Under the pieces are notes generated by a model. It saw only the letters and a program-made list of their open reading frames with translations. It ran no database searches and was not told the origin of the DNA. From assembly GCF_000524195.1 (NCBI RefSeq), contig NW_020170410.1, positions 118,592 through 182,591 on the forward strand: a DNA stretch of 64,000 bases. Direction: 5' to 3'. How positions within the stretch are numbered: the first letter of the stretch is position 1; each line of letters begins with the position of its first letter. The DNA is from Echinococcus granulosus. Lineage: Eukaryota; Platyhelminthes; Cestoda; Cyclophyllidea; Taeniidae. This document shows positions 24,720 to 36,172 of this stretch, piece after piece. The translations under genes were made by a program, and so were the position numbers.

Positions 24720-25315
24720 TTTACTGGAGATTCAGCTGAATAAAATACATGAGGAACATTTAGCAAAATTTACACAGGAAAGCCGAAAACAACTATGTGT
24801 GCATCAACGATGGCTGGTTGACATTACGAAATGTAGGATAAATTACACACCCTAATAGGCGTAACCAATACGATAATCGGTAGCCTAAGTGTTACTTTAC
24901 AAATTCGTCAAACCCTACAAGATAGTTAACTTCATTAAGAAATGCAAAGATAATCTAGTTAACAAGGTCTGGAAGGGAAAAGACGATTCATCAAATGCAA
25001 CTTCTACCCAGTCAGCTTTCAATACGAGAAATCCAGCTAACAACCCTCACTGGTACGGCGACAAGAAGTTACCAATTGCATGTTATTTAAAGATGGCACG
25101 AATGTTGATGAAGCAACCTCCTTAAACCATAACAACACCCTCAACTCACATTAAAAAAGCAAAGACGCAACCACCCCCCAGCAACCGAAGGAGCAGGCGA
25201 TCAAGGAGCAGAATGCGTTTTCGTAAGGAATTATTATTAATGTTCATTACAATGCAACATAGTTGAGAGGTGAAAGGCAAACAAGAAGGGGAAATGCGAA
25301 CCCGAACGCCTAACT
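24720..25315. other. Spacer between CCT8 and DNAJC11 (same strand)
   Basis: 597 bases separate the CCT8 stop from the DNAJC11 ATG. A TATTTTATTCAG acceptor-like site on the minus strand ends at 24736. No gene was recognised. Confidence 0.5.
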
Positions 25316-27358
25316 TTAGTCCTCATCTGGAGCACGCGGGTCACGAGGCTTGGGACCACCAGCTGGTCTTGACATTATAATCTGTGATGGAAAAAAAGCT
25401 CACGTTGCATAAGAAATGAAGGACGAAAAACTGTGCTTGACTCAGCCAACTCACCTGATCTACACGAAGAACAGTGCATGCAGCGCTAGTAGCAAAACGA
25501 ATGGCCCAGTACTTTGCTCCATGAAGATCGAGAATATTAGCCTCCTTGGCATCGCGAATGGACGGATCGAGCTTTTCCGTGGTGACAAATCCAGAGTGAA
25601 TCTGGCCGGCCTGGTGATTGGCGTAGAGTTGAGCTATTATTTCGGTCGCCTTCTCGCCAGCGTTCTCTACCAACGCCTTGGGCACAATCTCGTAGGCGCG
25701 AGCGTACTCGCGAACGGCGTACTGCTCTAGACCAGGTATAGTGTCGGCGAGAGAGAGAAGAATGCGAGCAAGCTCAATTTCGCATGCACCGGCACCCGCA
25801 ACGACCTTCTTACAGCGAGTCAACGCTTTATAAGTGTTTACACCATCGTCAACGGCTCGCTCAATATCGTCCATTATGTTGTCAGTGCTACCGCGGATTA
25901 CCAGAGTAACCATGGGTTTCTTGCTTGAGCCTGAAATAAACATCCGTACGTACACTGATTCGTGCGATGTATAAAACAGATGACAAAGACATGTCTATAC
26001 CTTGCTCAAAAATAACAACATTGGTGTCAGCGATTTCGTCAGTACGAACCCGCTCTATGAAGCCCAGCTCCTCCGGGGACGGGATAGTGAGTGTAGGCAG
26101 AACAGTGGCACCGGTGGCTTGACAAAGCCGGCGCACATCGAACTTGCTCACGAGACGCACCAGCATAAGACCACGTTTGTTGGCATAGTGCAACGCAAGC
26201 TCACTAATCTTACCACCAGACACAATGACCTTCACACCGTCATCGGCAATGCTGTTGATGATCTATACGGCAAAAAGATTTCCGAAAATAGAATGTTTAA
26301 GTAAACGAAAGTAACAGAATGAAGTACAAGTCTTACCTTTTCCATTTGACCTTCTTCACCCTTCGAGAACTCCTTCAACTCATCAGCAGTGTGAAGCAAA
26401 ACAGTGCCCTTGGTTTCGGTTTGCAAGGCTTCTAGTGGGCAAGAATATATGGCAATTTTTGACTGAGTAACAGTATTAACATCGCCCTCGACATCGCGAC
26501 GAAAAACCATTCCTTGAACCATCGTAGAACTAGTCACACCAGAACCCTATGAGGGAAGCGGAAAATTAGGCGTTAGAATAAATAACTGGAGTAAGCGACT
26601 TACCAAAACCTTCAGAACTCTGACATTGTCGACGTTAAAATTGCCATCGTCGGGCATTATAGAAACTGCGGAAAGATTAAAGTCAAAATACGGTGCCTAC
26701 TGCATGCGGACGCGATAAGCTGAGAAAGGAATTCACTAAGGTCCAGTTGTTTACTCATCAATGAGGTCTTAATAACAGGAGCGACTTCCGAGATATCCTT
26801 TAAATCACTTATCTCCTTGACGACAATTTCTGACAGAGATAGACACAAATTCACACCCTACCATCCAAATACTGAAGAGCCTTCTTCCCGGCCATTTCGT
26901 AGCCTTCAACTATTTGGGAAACGGATAAGCCCTAAAAGAACAATTAGCCAAATAAAGTGCACTGTTTTGAGGAGGTCTCGAGCGTTATCCAAAAGTGCAC
27001 CAGCTAGTTGGAAAACCAAATTTGTTCCATCTCCAGCCTCCTGTTCCTGCTGCTGAGTTGCAAGGATTAACATTTTGGCAGCAGGGTGCTGAACTTCAAG
27101 TTCTCTAAGTATGGTCGCAGCATCATTGGTAACAAATTGTTTCCCGATGTGATTGATGACTATCTTGTTTTGACCGCTCGGGCCATAGGTAGAGCGCGTC
27201 GTTTTTGCTATACTTACACAGGCTTCTATGTTACGATAAACAGCCTCCTCAAGACCTTCAAAGTGCTATAACAGGGTTACGAAGAAGCCGAGAGGTACCC
27301 TTGTGCCCTCCTTTAGCATAGATGCATAATTCTGAACTTTCGGCACGTGAAGAGCCAT
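25316..27358 (-). CDS. CCT8: T-complex protein 1 subunit theta
   Basis: Nine minus-strand exons, 27358-27299, 27265-26963, 26931-26862, 26829-26701, 26665-26604, 26546-26337, 26262-26001, 25930-25455 and 25381-25316, total 1638 bases and 545 residues (human CCT8 has 548). It is one of eight subunits of the cytosolic TRiC/CCT chaperonin that folds actin and tubulin. The start M-A-L-H-V-P-K is the CCT8 N-terminus. T-Y-G-P-S-G, T-N-D-A-A-T (about 66-71) and the nucleotide-binding G-D-G-T-N (98-102) are intact. The G-S-T-D-N-I-M-D-D-I-E-R-A and V-D-D-G-V-N-T equatorial motifs and the tail I-I-M-S-R-P-A-G-G-P-K-P follow. The usual G-G-G in the second equatorial loop is G-A-G. Introns run 33, 31, 32, 35, 57, 74, 70 and 73 bases from 5' to 3', a clear size gradient. 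The complete phase-consistent model makes the identity secure. Confidence 0.96.
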
Positions 27359-29165
27359 CGTTGAACGCACAACACGCCAGCTAGCAGATTATGTGAGCCT
27401 GCGCAATATGGGCTATCGCGAACAAGTAAAGCCTAAAGTAACCATGGGAGTCACCAGAATAAATCTCCGCATTAGTTAGGGAACTCAATTACTAATGGAC
27501 TGCCTATAATAAGGTTCTGCTATAAATGGACCTGAATTAGCCTTTCATGTTTGATTTCGATTATGACTAGAGTAGCAGTAGGTTCAGAAAAATTCATCAG
27601 GGTTGCCAAAAAAAACAGTCGTTCTAAGCTATAAAATGACTAAGTCTAACCCTGCGGCCTATTTTATTTTAATGTATGAAGTGGTATTTATAAGAATTAA
27701 TTAAGGATATATCTGATGTGTTGATTGGCCAAAATACAAGTTTTAGCCTAAATTGTTCCAATTGCCAAGAAAGGAGTGAAGACCCATGATAATTAATATA
27801 TTTACCAATGGTTCTTCCGATTCGGTGTTAATAGTACTATAGGATTCAAGGCGTCGACCCACTAATTTTACTTTTCGCGTTCCGAATTGCTGACATAGGC
27901 CTAGTAATTGCTGTAACTTATTGGTAATTTCCAGCTCAAATGAGTAGATCGGGTTATGTCAATCGAGCGATTTCCTCGGATCCCCATACATGCTAGCCGC
28001 AAATGATTTACTCGTGGCTAGTGTTTACAGTGTGCACTATGAGGTGAAGATTACTTGCTGGTCTTCTGTGCATCCAAGGTCAGTTTGGAGTCTACTACAA
28101 ATTCTAATAGCAATTGTAATGAGTTGGTTGTTTGTTTAAAAGCCGGTTTTGCTAAAGTGTAACTTTGCCTCAGCTGTAGAACCTCGCCGGGTGGGCTGAC
28201 TTCCGAGCCATGCTTGTTGTCCTAGTGCCTTCTGTATGTCGAATGCATACATTCTGCCCCATTGTTTTCTTTCGTTTTCAGAGAAGCCTCGGGGTGTTGC
28301 AGCAAGCACTGCTTTTAAAAATAACATGCCATTAAAGCGAACCGAATCAATGCCAATGCCAGCACTATTTCACAGTACCTTCGTATAGTTTCCAGTTAGT
28401 GGTTTTATAATGCTCCCTTTAGTGTGTAGATAGCTGGGTGAATTTCGTCCGTAGCTCACTTCTCTGCAGTTAACTTGAAGCCATGTTGGCAGATATTCCG
28501 AGACCCTTTGCTAATTTTTGTTCTCTTAATGGGTTTGATTTTATCTCGTATAAGTCCTAAAACTTACTGTCTGCGAGGGCGTTTTTCTTTCACTTATTGT
28601 TGAATACGTTACTTAGTCGTGTTTCCTTTCTTGACTGGATTGGTTAATACCTCGCTCCGATGGTATGCAGTACCTTGTCAGCTTGTAGCACCATCCACCA
28701 GATCCTTCTGAATGACCTGCGCTAACTAGTGGTTTGGCGTGAATTTCCTTTCCCAGAACTCGTGTTTTCTTTGGCCATTTAGATTTGTTTAATGTTGACA
28801 TTTTACATACTCCCCAACCCTTTGTAAACCCTGTATTTTTCATATGTCATAAATACATGGAAGATTTTTGGCTAAAGTGTTTGCCTTTTGTGATAATCAA
28901 ATTATGCGCTATAAATTCTGGAGTTTTACACGCTCTGCGGCTTCTTAACCTGGTCTACTAGTATTCAAGTGTTCAAAGATGCTGTTCTCTTTGTTCTATT
29001 TGTTTGCTTTCTATCATCAATATGCGTACTACCAAGATAATTAGGCATTTAAAGCCACTAACTCTGTAAGGGTCCAAATTTAGTCGTAGTATGTAGTGGC
29101 ACTCTTATTAGACTGTTTGGATTAAGCTTATCTGCTATTTTTTACACTGACCGGTTGTACGACAG
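27359..29165. other. Divergent spacer between CCT8 and dolichol kinase
   Basis: CCT8 is read leftward and dolichol kinase rightward from this 1.8 kb, so it should contain both promoters and the missing 5' exon of dolichol kinase. It also holds an inverted repeat copy near 28165-28240. An ATG at 28856 opens a frame that could splice in phase to the first recognised kinase exon, but the donor is weak and nothing else supports it. Confidence 0.45.
28165..28240 (-). repeat. Dispersed SINE-like repeat, copy d
   Basis: The reverse complement carries GACATACAGAAGGCACTAGG, GCATGGCTCGGAAG and CCCACCCGGCGAGGTTCTA. The first block matches the leader of the 33.55 kb copy (GACATACAAAAGAGCTGGGG) and the rest matches copies a, b and c. 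Confidence 0.6.
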
Positions 29166-32100
29166 GGCGCCTGCGATTCTACGAATGTAGACAGTTCCTC
29201 CGAAGAACCAATTGGTGAATTCAATGGGTCTGCGATTGTTAAGAAAAGATATCAGTCCCCACTGGCAGAATCTCTTATTGGATGGAGCTTATTCACTGTC
29301 CTTGCGCTAAAGGAGTCCCAACTCTCCATCTGTACATTCCTTTGCGGTGCTCTTCTTTCAGAGCACCTCATCATCTACAGAAACCACCGCATACCCGGAA
29401 CTCGTGTCTCCGACTCACCAGCTGGCGCTTGGCTAATCTCTCTTGTCCCCATTATCCTCTCCTTTCACGATAAAACCATCGCATTGAATCTAATCAGTGC
29501 CTCATTAGGCGCTTTTGTCCTTCTTTCCTTCCTCTACACATCGGGAACTTCAACAGCCATCCATTTGTCCCTTTGGTTTATTTGTGCTCGCGTTACCTAT
29601 CTGACTCCCACCTTCAATATTCTCCTTACTTTCCTCTTCGTCCTTCTCCTCTCCATTGAACTTCTCTCCAGCTATGTGGGTTCGCTAACAATCTGGGAGG
29701 CCATTCTTCTAGCCCAAATTTGCTTCGCTTTTCACACCAACACTGTTTTTTTTATCATTCCTCTGCTCTGTGTCTACACGATTGGACGCTTCAAAATGGC
29801 ACCTAGTTCCATGACCTTTGGGACGCTTTCTATCTCAGCGATGTGGCTGTGGTCGCTGCTCTCCGATGTCGTGGACCACTTGGTGGACGAGGAGTCTTAC
29901 TTTGATCCAATGTCTGTCCTCCACTTTGAACCACTTCAGTTCATCACAGATTTGATCACCCCCTTGAATATCTTACTTGTTACAACAGTATGGGCACCGT
30001 TATGTGTTGTTGCTGTTTTGGTTGTGGCCTACTTTAGTCAAGGTGTTAATGGAAGTAACAAAACACCATTTGCTCTACGCAAACTCTTTCACCTCCTGGC
30101 TGGTGTAGTTTATGCAACAGGGCTGTTGGTCTCTCCCACACTGCTCTCGGTGGCTGCCGTCTGCGTCCTTCTCGCCTTCTTTTTGATTGAGTGGACTCGG
30201 CGAAGTGGGGTGAGCATCATTTTAATTTTATTCAAGGAAACTTTATAGTCATGAAGTGTGTAAACCTCTACTTGTGCATATATCTCGGCCATTTCTTATT
30301 GTAAGCACTGTTATGGAATCTAGTCAAGGTTTAGAAATGTCCTTTGTTACAGACGACTTTTATTCCTCAGGTTAGCCACGCGAAGCAGAAGACCTGACGA
30401 TCTGAAACCAGTTGCATTTGATTACTGGCAAACCTCTAGAATGTTTGAAATAAGCTGCAAAAGCTGATACGTAAACTTTATTCCCAAATACGTTTCACTG
30501 TTTAAATTGGGTAATCATTCGACAAAACTACCTTGTTTTTCATTTCCTATAATTTGGACCAAATTCCTAGTTAAAAACTTGGCATTTCATTTTCATTGAC
30601 GTGTTAAACTGACGCAATTACGGCTCCTAGTAACTAACCCTATCGTTCAGAGAGGTTGTTGACAAGGCGCTTGATTTAGGTTCAGCTAGCGAAGATGTTT
30701 GATCGAGTCTACATTTTTCCTTACCTCGATTTCTTTGACGTTATTGCCTAAATATAATGATTGTACATTGTTTCCATTACCCCCGACACATTGGTACGCA
30801 ATGTTGCTTAAATATTCCAGTTTGGCTAAATAAAATAGAGTTGTATTGTTTCATTAAAGTAAAAGTAAAACAGTTCGGTCTCCATGTTACTTATTTTTCT
30901 GTTCTAGCCTCCAGTGGCATCCAAATTCTTGAATGATGTACTGGGACCCTTTAGAGACTTACGAGATAGTGGTGAACTCATTTTCACTCCCATTGCTCTG
31001 CTCCTTGGTTTGAGTCTCCCGGTTTGGAATTTCTGCTATTCGTGGCCTCAAGACGACCGTAAGTCTTACGCCCGTTAAAGTACTATCCAGGTCCTTGAGG
31101 TGTTCTTTCATGTTACCCCAAAAATAAACATGTAGAAGACATTTTTCACGTTGTTAAGTTACTGATGCTAGGAATGAAATATTTGGACTTAGAGTAGCAG
31201 GGCCGTTGTCTCAAGTAAAGAGCAGCGCAGCAACCGGCCAATGCACGCATTCAAACTTCCTTCAACAATGCTGATTTTGTCATCTTTGTGGTATTGGGGA
31301 AGTCTGGAAGGTTGGTGCAAGACAATAAAAACGCAACAAAATATGTTTTCATAGCTTGTTGAATGGAAGTGGAATAACTTTCATTGTTTGCCAAATCATG
31401 ATCTTTTATCGCCTTAAAGATAGCAGCCAGTTAGCGATCATCCGTCTCTCTGGTTGTACAAACGGCCGTTCAAATTCGGTACTTTTGAAATAACCACAAA
31501 CCAAATTTGAAAGAGCTCTGAATTTCTATTCGTGACTTCATTATAAATGCATAGGAGGACTGGCGCCTAGTGGCCAATCAATTCATATCTACGCTGGCAG
31601 TCTTTGAAATGCTCCGATGTTTCAAATTCTTCGTAAAATATTCTTGAATATATGCAGGAAGTAGAGGTGTTGAAGAGTGGGTCTTATCAAAGTTCATGTG
31701 ACATTTCTCCCAAGTGCAGAAGAGCATCAGGTAGTGTTGGGTTCGTAACCTTACGAAATGGTGCCAAACATTCTGCTGTCTCTAAGGTAGGTTAGAACCG
31801 TAGGTGACGTAGACTGATGGGACGTTTTATTGTCCCATCATGACGCCAATTATTCCTATTTTGTTTTTTTTCTCCCCATCTGATTCTTTTTTGTCTTATT
31901 AATTGTGTCACGTATATATGACGTGCGGCCTCAGGTGGAAACTGGGGATTCACATATGTGTGGGGTTGGTGGTAAACGTTTTAAGAAGCTCAAAAGTGCC
32001 ATTCATGGGATTCTCAAATAGGGTTTGAGAGGTACCCACCACGATACCGACTTCCTTTCGATGTCTGCCATTTGTGTAGGAGGTCTTCCAACGGACGGTA

Positions 32101-33193
32101 AAGTTTGATTTCCCTCTTTTCCACTCAGCAATACCACCTCAGGCTTGGAGCGGTGTGATAACAATCGCGTTGGGTGACAGCGTGGCGGCTCTGGTGGGTC
32201 GTCAGTGGGGTCACCTGTGGTTCTGTTGGCCAGGCACCCATCGCACTCTCATCGGCTCTGGCGCCTCATTCGTATCTCAGGTAGGAACATTCGTTTCCCC
32301 ACTTGACACATCTTTAACAGGACTTTCTGTCTCACTTTAATTTTTCATCTGTTAGCTAGTTGAGTCTGCAATGTCCCTCTTTCACTTAGTTGAACTTTAC
32401 TGACCAAACAGTATTGTCGCTGACTTTTTTACATTATAATTGTGCTTCCAACCTCATAGCGATCTTTATAGACGCTATTTGGTATTTTTATCTAATTTAA
32501 CTGGCTGCTCCCTGACCATAGGCAACAAATGCTAAGGGTTGTTCAGAACGGTTCACCATTTTTTGCTTCTTAGCTTTGTACGACATATCGACATAAATGC
32601 TTGTTTTCCTTACGTCAGTGTTTGCTGCTTCTTTCGCCTTTCACAAATCTCTCATCATTCTTCTGACCAAACTCTCAACAGATGTTGTTGTTGGGTTGGT
32701 AAGGCTGGACATCACTCATGAAGCCTAAATTGGGCATTCTCTGACTCCTCTCCGTTGACTTTGTGGGACCTGTTGATTAAAGAATCTCGAGAATGGCTTG
32801 TCAATGTGCAACAGCATGCAGCGTCATCGCTACTTATCCTCCACCAATCAGCTGGACTAGCATAATGCTGTAAATAGTTCATTAAATCAGTGCCTTTGCT
32901 TGCTTCATGACTCGTTACAACTTTCACTGGTAACCCACGCCAACAACTGAACCTGGATGCCAATACACTGTCCGGATTTAAATAGTTTAGGCAAATTCTC
33001 CAAACGATTTGGCCATAATTTTTCGGGTGCCTTGTAGATGCTATTATGGGTTGGCCTCGCTGCCTTCTACGGTTGGCCTTGGCGGTCTGGCGTGCTGCCA
33101 TTGGCGTTTGGAGTGCTGGCAGAGGCCTACACCGAGCAGATTGATAATCTGGCCATTCCCCTTCTCGTGATGTCTCTTTGGCCCTCCTCGTGA
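29166..33193 (+). CDS. DOLK: Dolichol kinase, 5' exon missing
   Basis: Four exons, 29166-30209, 30908-31058, 32129-32280 and 33038-33193, chain in phase for 500 residues with no in-frame Met before the membrane region, so a start exon lies upstream. The human enzyme has 538 residues. Dolichol kinase is an ER polytopic membrane enzyme that phosphorylates dolichol with CTP, the last step making dolichyl phosphate for N-glycosylation. The first exon codes for a chain of hydrophobic helices and ends with the conserved R-K-L-F-H-L-L-A-G segment. The third exon carries the CTP-binding region L-G-D-S-V-A-A-L-V-G-R-Q-W-G and K/R-T-L-I-G-S-G. The last exon has E-A-Y-T-E-Q-I-D-N-L-A-I-P, characteristic of DOLK/Sec59, before TGA 33191. 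The last exon is overlapped by a long antisense open frame. Confidence 0.9.
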
Positions 33194-33560
33194 TTTTACA
33201 ACTTCTGTGTGTCTGCAAGCCTTCTTCTACATCTATGATGGTGGTCTTTTTTCCATAAAAATCTATAGCTTCTCTTGGATTTTTGTCTTGAAGGCTGATG
33301 GGTATAATTCTTGTAGTAAAAAGTATCAAGGAAGCGTGAAGTTTTTGCTCTTCAGGGTTAATCCAATAGATTTCAACGATGCCTCTTTCTGCGCTGTTCT
33401 GAGAACGATTCAATGCACTTGACATTTTGCCTAAACAGACGGAATTTGTAATGTAAAGCATCATGAAAATTGGGAAAATGTGGCCGTCTTTGCAGCACCG
33501 CCAGTCGATTTTAGAATTAAGACATAATAGTGGGGTGACATAAGTGCTGCTGACATACAA
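32712..33560 (-). other. 282-codon antisense open frame over the last DOLK exon
   Basis: An uninterrupted minus-strand frame from ATG 33560 to a stop at 32712 crosses intron, last exon and 3' flank of dolichol kinase. At this base composition, open frames this long are rare by chance. The middle part (for example I-V-E-I-Y-W-I-N-P-E-E-Q-K and A-I-D-F-Y-G-K-K-T-T) looks protein-like, and the left part is Arg/Cys-rich. I recognise no family and no splice partners. It could be a nested gene, an old retrocopy or chance helped by antisense of a coding exon. Confidence 0.25.
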
Positions 33561-34350
33561 AAGAGCTGGGGGCCTACTAGCATGACTCGGAGGTTACGCT
33601 GCTCAGCGAAAGTACATAAGCGGAGCCTTAAGTGTCCGCTAAACCAAAATGAGGAGTTAAGCTAATAAGAGTTAAAGTGTGATGCAGTCCCGCGTTTCAA
33701 ATGTCGCCTCCGGCGCTCCCCTTGGCCAACCTCCTGAGCCGGTCAGCACAAGGTATTCGGTGCTGTGAGGTAAACACCCACAAACCAACTGCGCCAGTTG
33801 ATGAATTTGCGTGGAACTGAGGGGATATCTAACTACATCACTGATCCCTCTTAGCAATTCCACTAAGTCTTGAGTGTTACCCCGTTTCGTAACTCTTTTG
33901 AGGGAAGGTGTGATGTTTTGGTCATCCCGTGTGCCTACCACTGGTCTGAAAGCAGAATCATTTAATAAAGGGCGGAGTTTAGAATTGTTTTGTAGGGGTA
34001 GGGTGTCGTGTCTATTCCTCTTTGTTACTTAGGTCTCGCCTCAGTGCTGCCCAGTCATATGCCTATCTGGGTTCTGTCCAGCTAGCAGAGAGGTGAAGGG
34101 GGTACCACGTGTTCCCTTGGTTGGCATCGTCATACAGGTTCCGTGGACCACTCTGTAATGAACTTATCCGGATGGTTAACAGCTAGTGTCGCTTCTGTTG
34201 TTAACAGCATTCCTGGAGAATGCGGGACTGCCGTAGTTGCCAAAGATAAATGTCATTTTCAACCCTTCCGTAAGGGGTCGTCGCAAATACTCCCATCGGC
34301 ACCCTATGGCCTGTCATTCCAAGGTTTAGCATTCAGTAATAGAAACTAGG
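33550..34350 (+). repeat. Dispersed repeat, longest copy
   Basis: Left part 33586-33669 matches copy a; 33700-34300 matches the block at 9985-10500. The two together suggest a single element of about 800 bases. A GGGCGGAGTTTAGAATT block at about 33970 recurs with changes near 367 and 41404. No conserved open frame, terminal repeats or target-site duplication could be confirmed by eye. Confidence 0.6.
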
Positions 34351-34924
34351 ATGCTTGTCCTTTAGAATCGAGCTTGCATTTCGCTGCCATTAAGATGGCT
34401 CCCCGCGTCTTCCCTGAAGTCGTGAGAAGTCATATTACTAGGGCGGAGTGCGCACTGCCGAAAAAGTGTTCTCCAGGAGGGCCATTAACGATTAAAGCGG
34501 TACTAGCTGTGAAACATCTGGAAAAGTTCATTATAGAGCTGTCTACGGGACCTGTATGAAGATGTCAATCAAGTAAACACAGGATGCCCCCTCCACCTCT
34601 CTACAAGCTGGATAGAACCCAAACAGGTGTGGCTGCGCAGCACTGAATAGAGAAGAAATTGGTAAAGAGAAGCAGACTTGAAACCGCACCCCCACAAAGC
34701 TGTCTCAAATACAGCTTTCCTAAATGACTACTTTTAAGTTATGTTCATACGACTAGCGGTAGACATACTTGATGTCCTGTATCCAAGGTACAGCGAATGA
34801 ATTTTCCAGTTTTAACTACAAAAACTGCCTTAAACCATTAAAACGGTTAGAAGAAACATTGGGCAATCCACGGCCTTGAATCCCGCAGACAGATCGATAA
34901 TCTCCACGTGTTGAGGAGATCGGA

Positions 34925-36172
34925 ATGTCGTACGCTGTTGAGAAGCTTCGAAGCCAAGTAAAAGACGATGAGAACTGTGTTGATCAAAAACGCATCAAAT
35001 GGTGTGTCTGACGAATAACAGCCACTTCTACGCTAACCTTCTTTAGGATATGCCTTCCTGGACCGCATCATCCTGGGTATTTTCAAAACTCCACCCTGGT
35101 TAGCTGGAGTCTTACTTCTTTCTTAGTTGACTTAATGTGAAGGAGAGCTCTTCTTGATGCCTTGTATAGCTGAGTTACGAGAACCTGCTTACGTCCTCAT
35201 TGCTAGGCGGAGGCACTTGTGGTCTGCATAGCAATACATCCGAAATTATACAGTAGATTGTCAAACAAGAGCCTGTGAAAGTAGTTGTTCGCTTTTTGAC
35301 AATGACCTAAGAATAACTTATTATTTAAGCTTGATCAAATAGCTAAAAGTGCAATAATTTTCATGCACCTAGAGCAAGGATGCAAAGCGCATATTCTCCA
35401 ACAAGCCTGGAGAACACTGGAAGTTACGTCTGCCAGATAAGAGTCCTCTGGATCCCTATCGATTGTGGATGGATGACAGGAGGGGATTTCGGCAGGACAA
35501 CTGGTACAATGCTCCTAACGACTGTGTAGAGAACATTAAAAAGGTAACGCCTTTTTAAATAATCTGCTGATTCAACAACTCTAACTGTTGCATGACTGTT
35601 GGAACACAAACGGAAGCGGTGCGGCTAATCAAAGTAATCGACTAGTCGACCATTAAAAGTGCTCCCAAATACAGATCCATTGTTGTAAAATAAGCGGAGG
35701 GCGAAAATAATAAATCTAAGCATGAATCTAGGTAGCAAAGTCAGCTGAAATGAAATGTTATTTCACTACCAGCTGTTAAACATTGTACGTATCATTTTTG
35801 AACAACTCAGCGGTGTTTTAAGCACGGAAAACGGTATTATTATTTACCATTGACTTACTTTACCCAAAATAGAATTTTCACACGCCTTACTACCGAGAAA
35901 ACCATCACAATTTGATTCCACGATCAGAGGAGTTGACCGACTTTTGGGAGAGGCATCCAGCACGTCTGCTCCACGACTATGCCTATCGAGTGCCGGATTA
36001 CTATCTGAAACGCAGGGAGGAGATTAAGGCTACATGCACCCTCGACTGCCTGCCCCCATTCAAACCGCCTTCAACCAAAAAGGTCGGTGAGGGATGCCTT
36101 ATGCGATTCCAATTCATGGCGAATAATTATCGCACCTTCGACGATGGTTATGCCGTTGATTTTGATCATTAG
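34925..36172 (+). CDS. Unrecognised 199-residue protein, complete four-exon gene
   Basis: Exons 34925-35001, 35047-35098, 35373-35543 and 35873-36172 join in phase (77 + 52 + 171 + 300 = 600 bases), from M-S-Y-A-V-E-K-L to a terminal V-D-F-D-H and TAG. The first intron is 45 bases. The soluble, charged product is rich in aromatic residues and proline: P-G-P-H-H-P-G-Y-F near residue 30, W-K-L-R-L-P-D-K-S-P-L-D-P-Y-R-L-W near 60, D-F-W-E-R-H-P-A-R-L-L near 120, and a C-T-L-D-C-L-P-P-F-K-P pair of cysteines near 155. No signal peptide or membrane helix is visible. The short Pro-Gly and aromatic motifs recall small ciliary microtubule proteins, but that is impression only. I know no family that matches. 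Exon boundaries are well supported, and the second donor, GTTAGC, is the weakest. Confidence 0.7.

Noticed and set aside
27211..27217. GTAAGTA donor-like site inside CCT8 exon 2
   Set aside because: The frame reads through it as A-C-V-S-I-A-K-T-T-R, matching A-C-K-E-L-A-Q-T-T-R of human CCT8, so no intron is needed.
29282..29473. ATG-started frame over the first dolichol kinase exon
   Set aside because: It is in a different frame from the membrane-helix frame that matches the enzyme, so it is a shadow.
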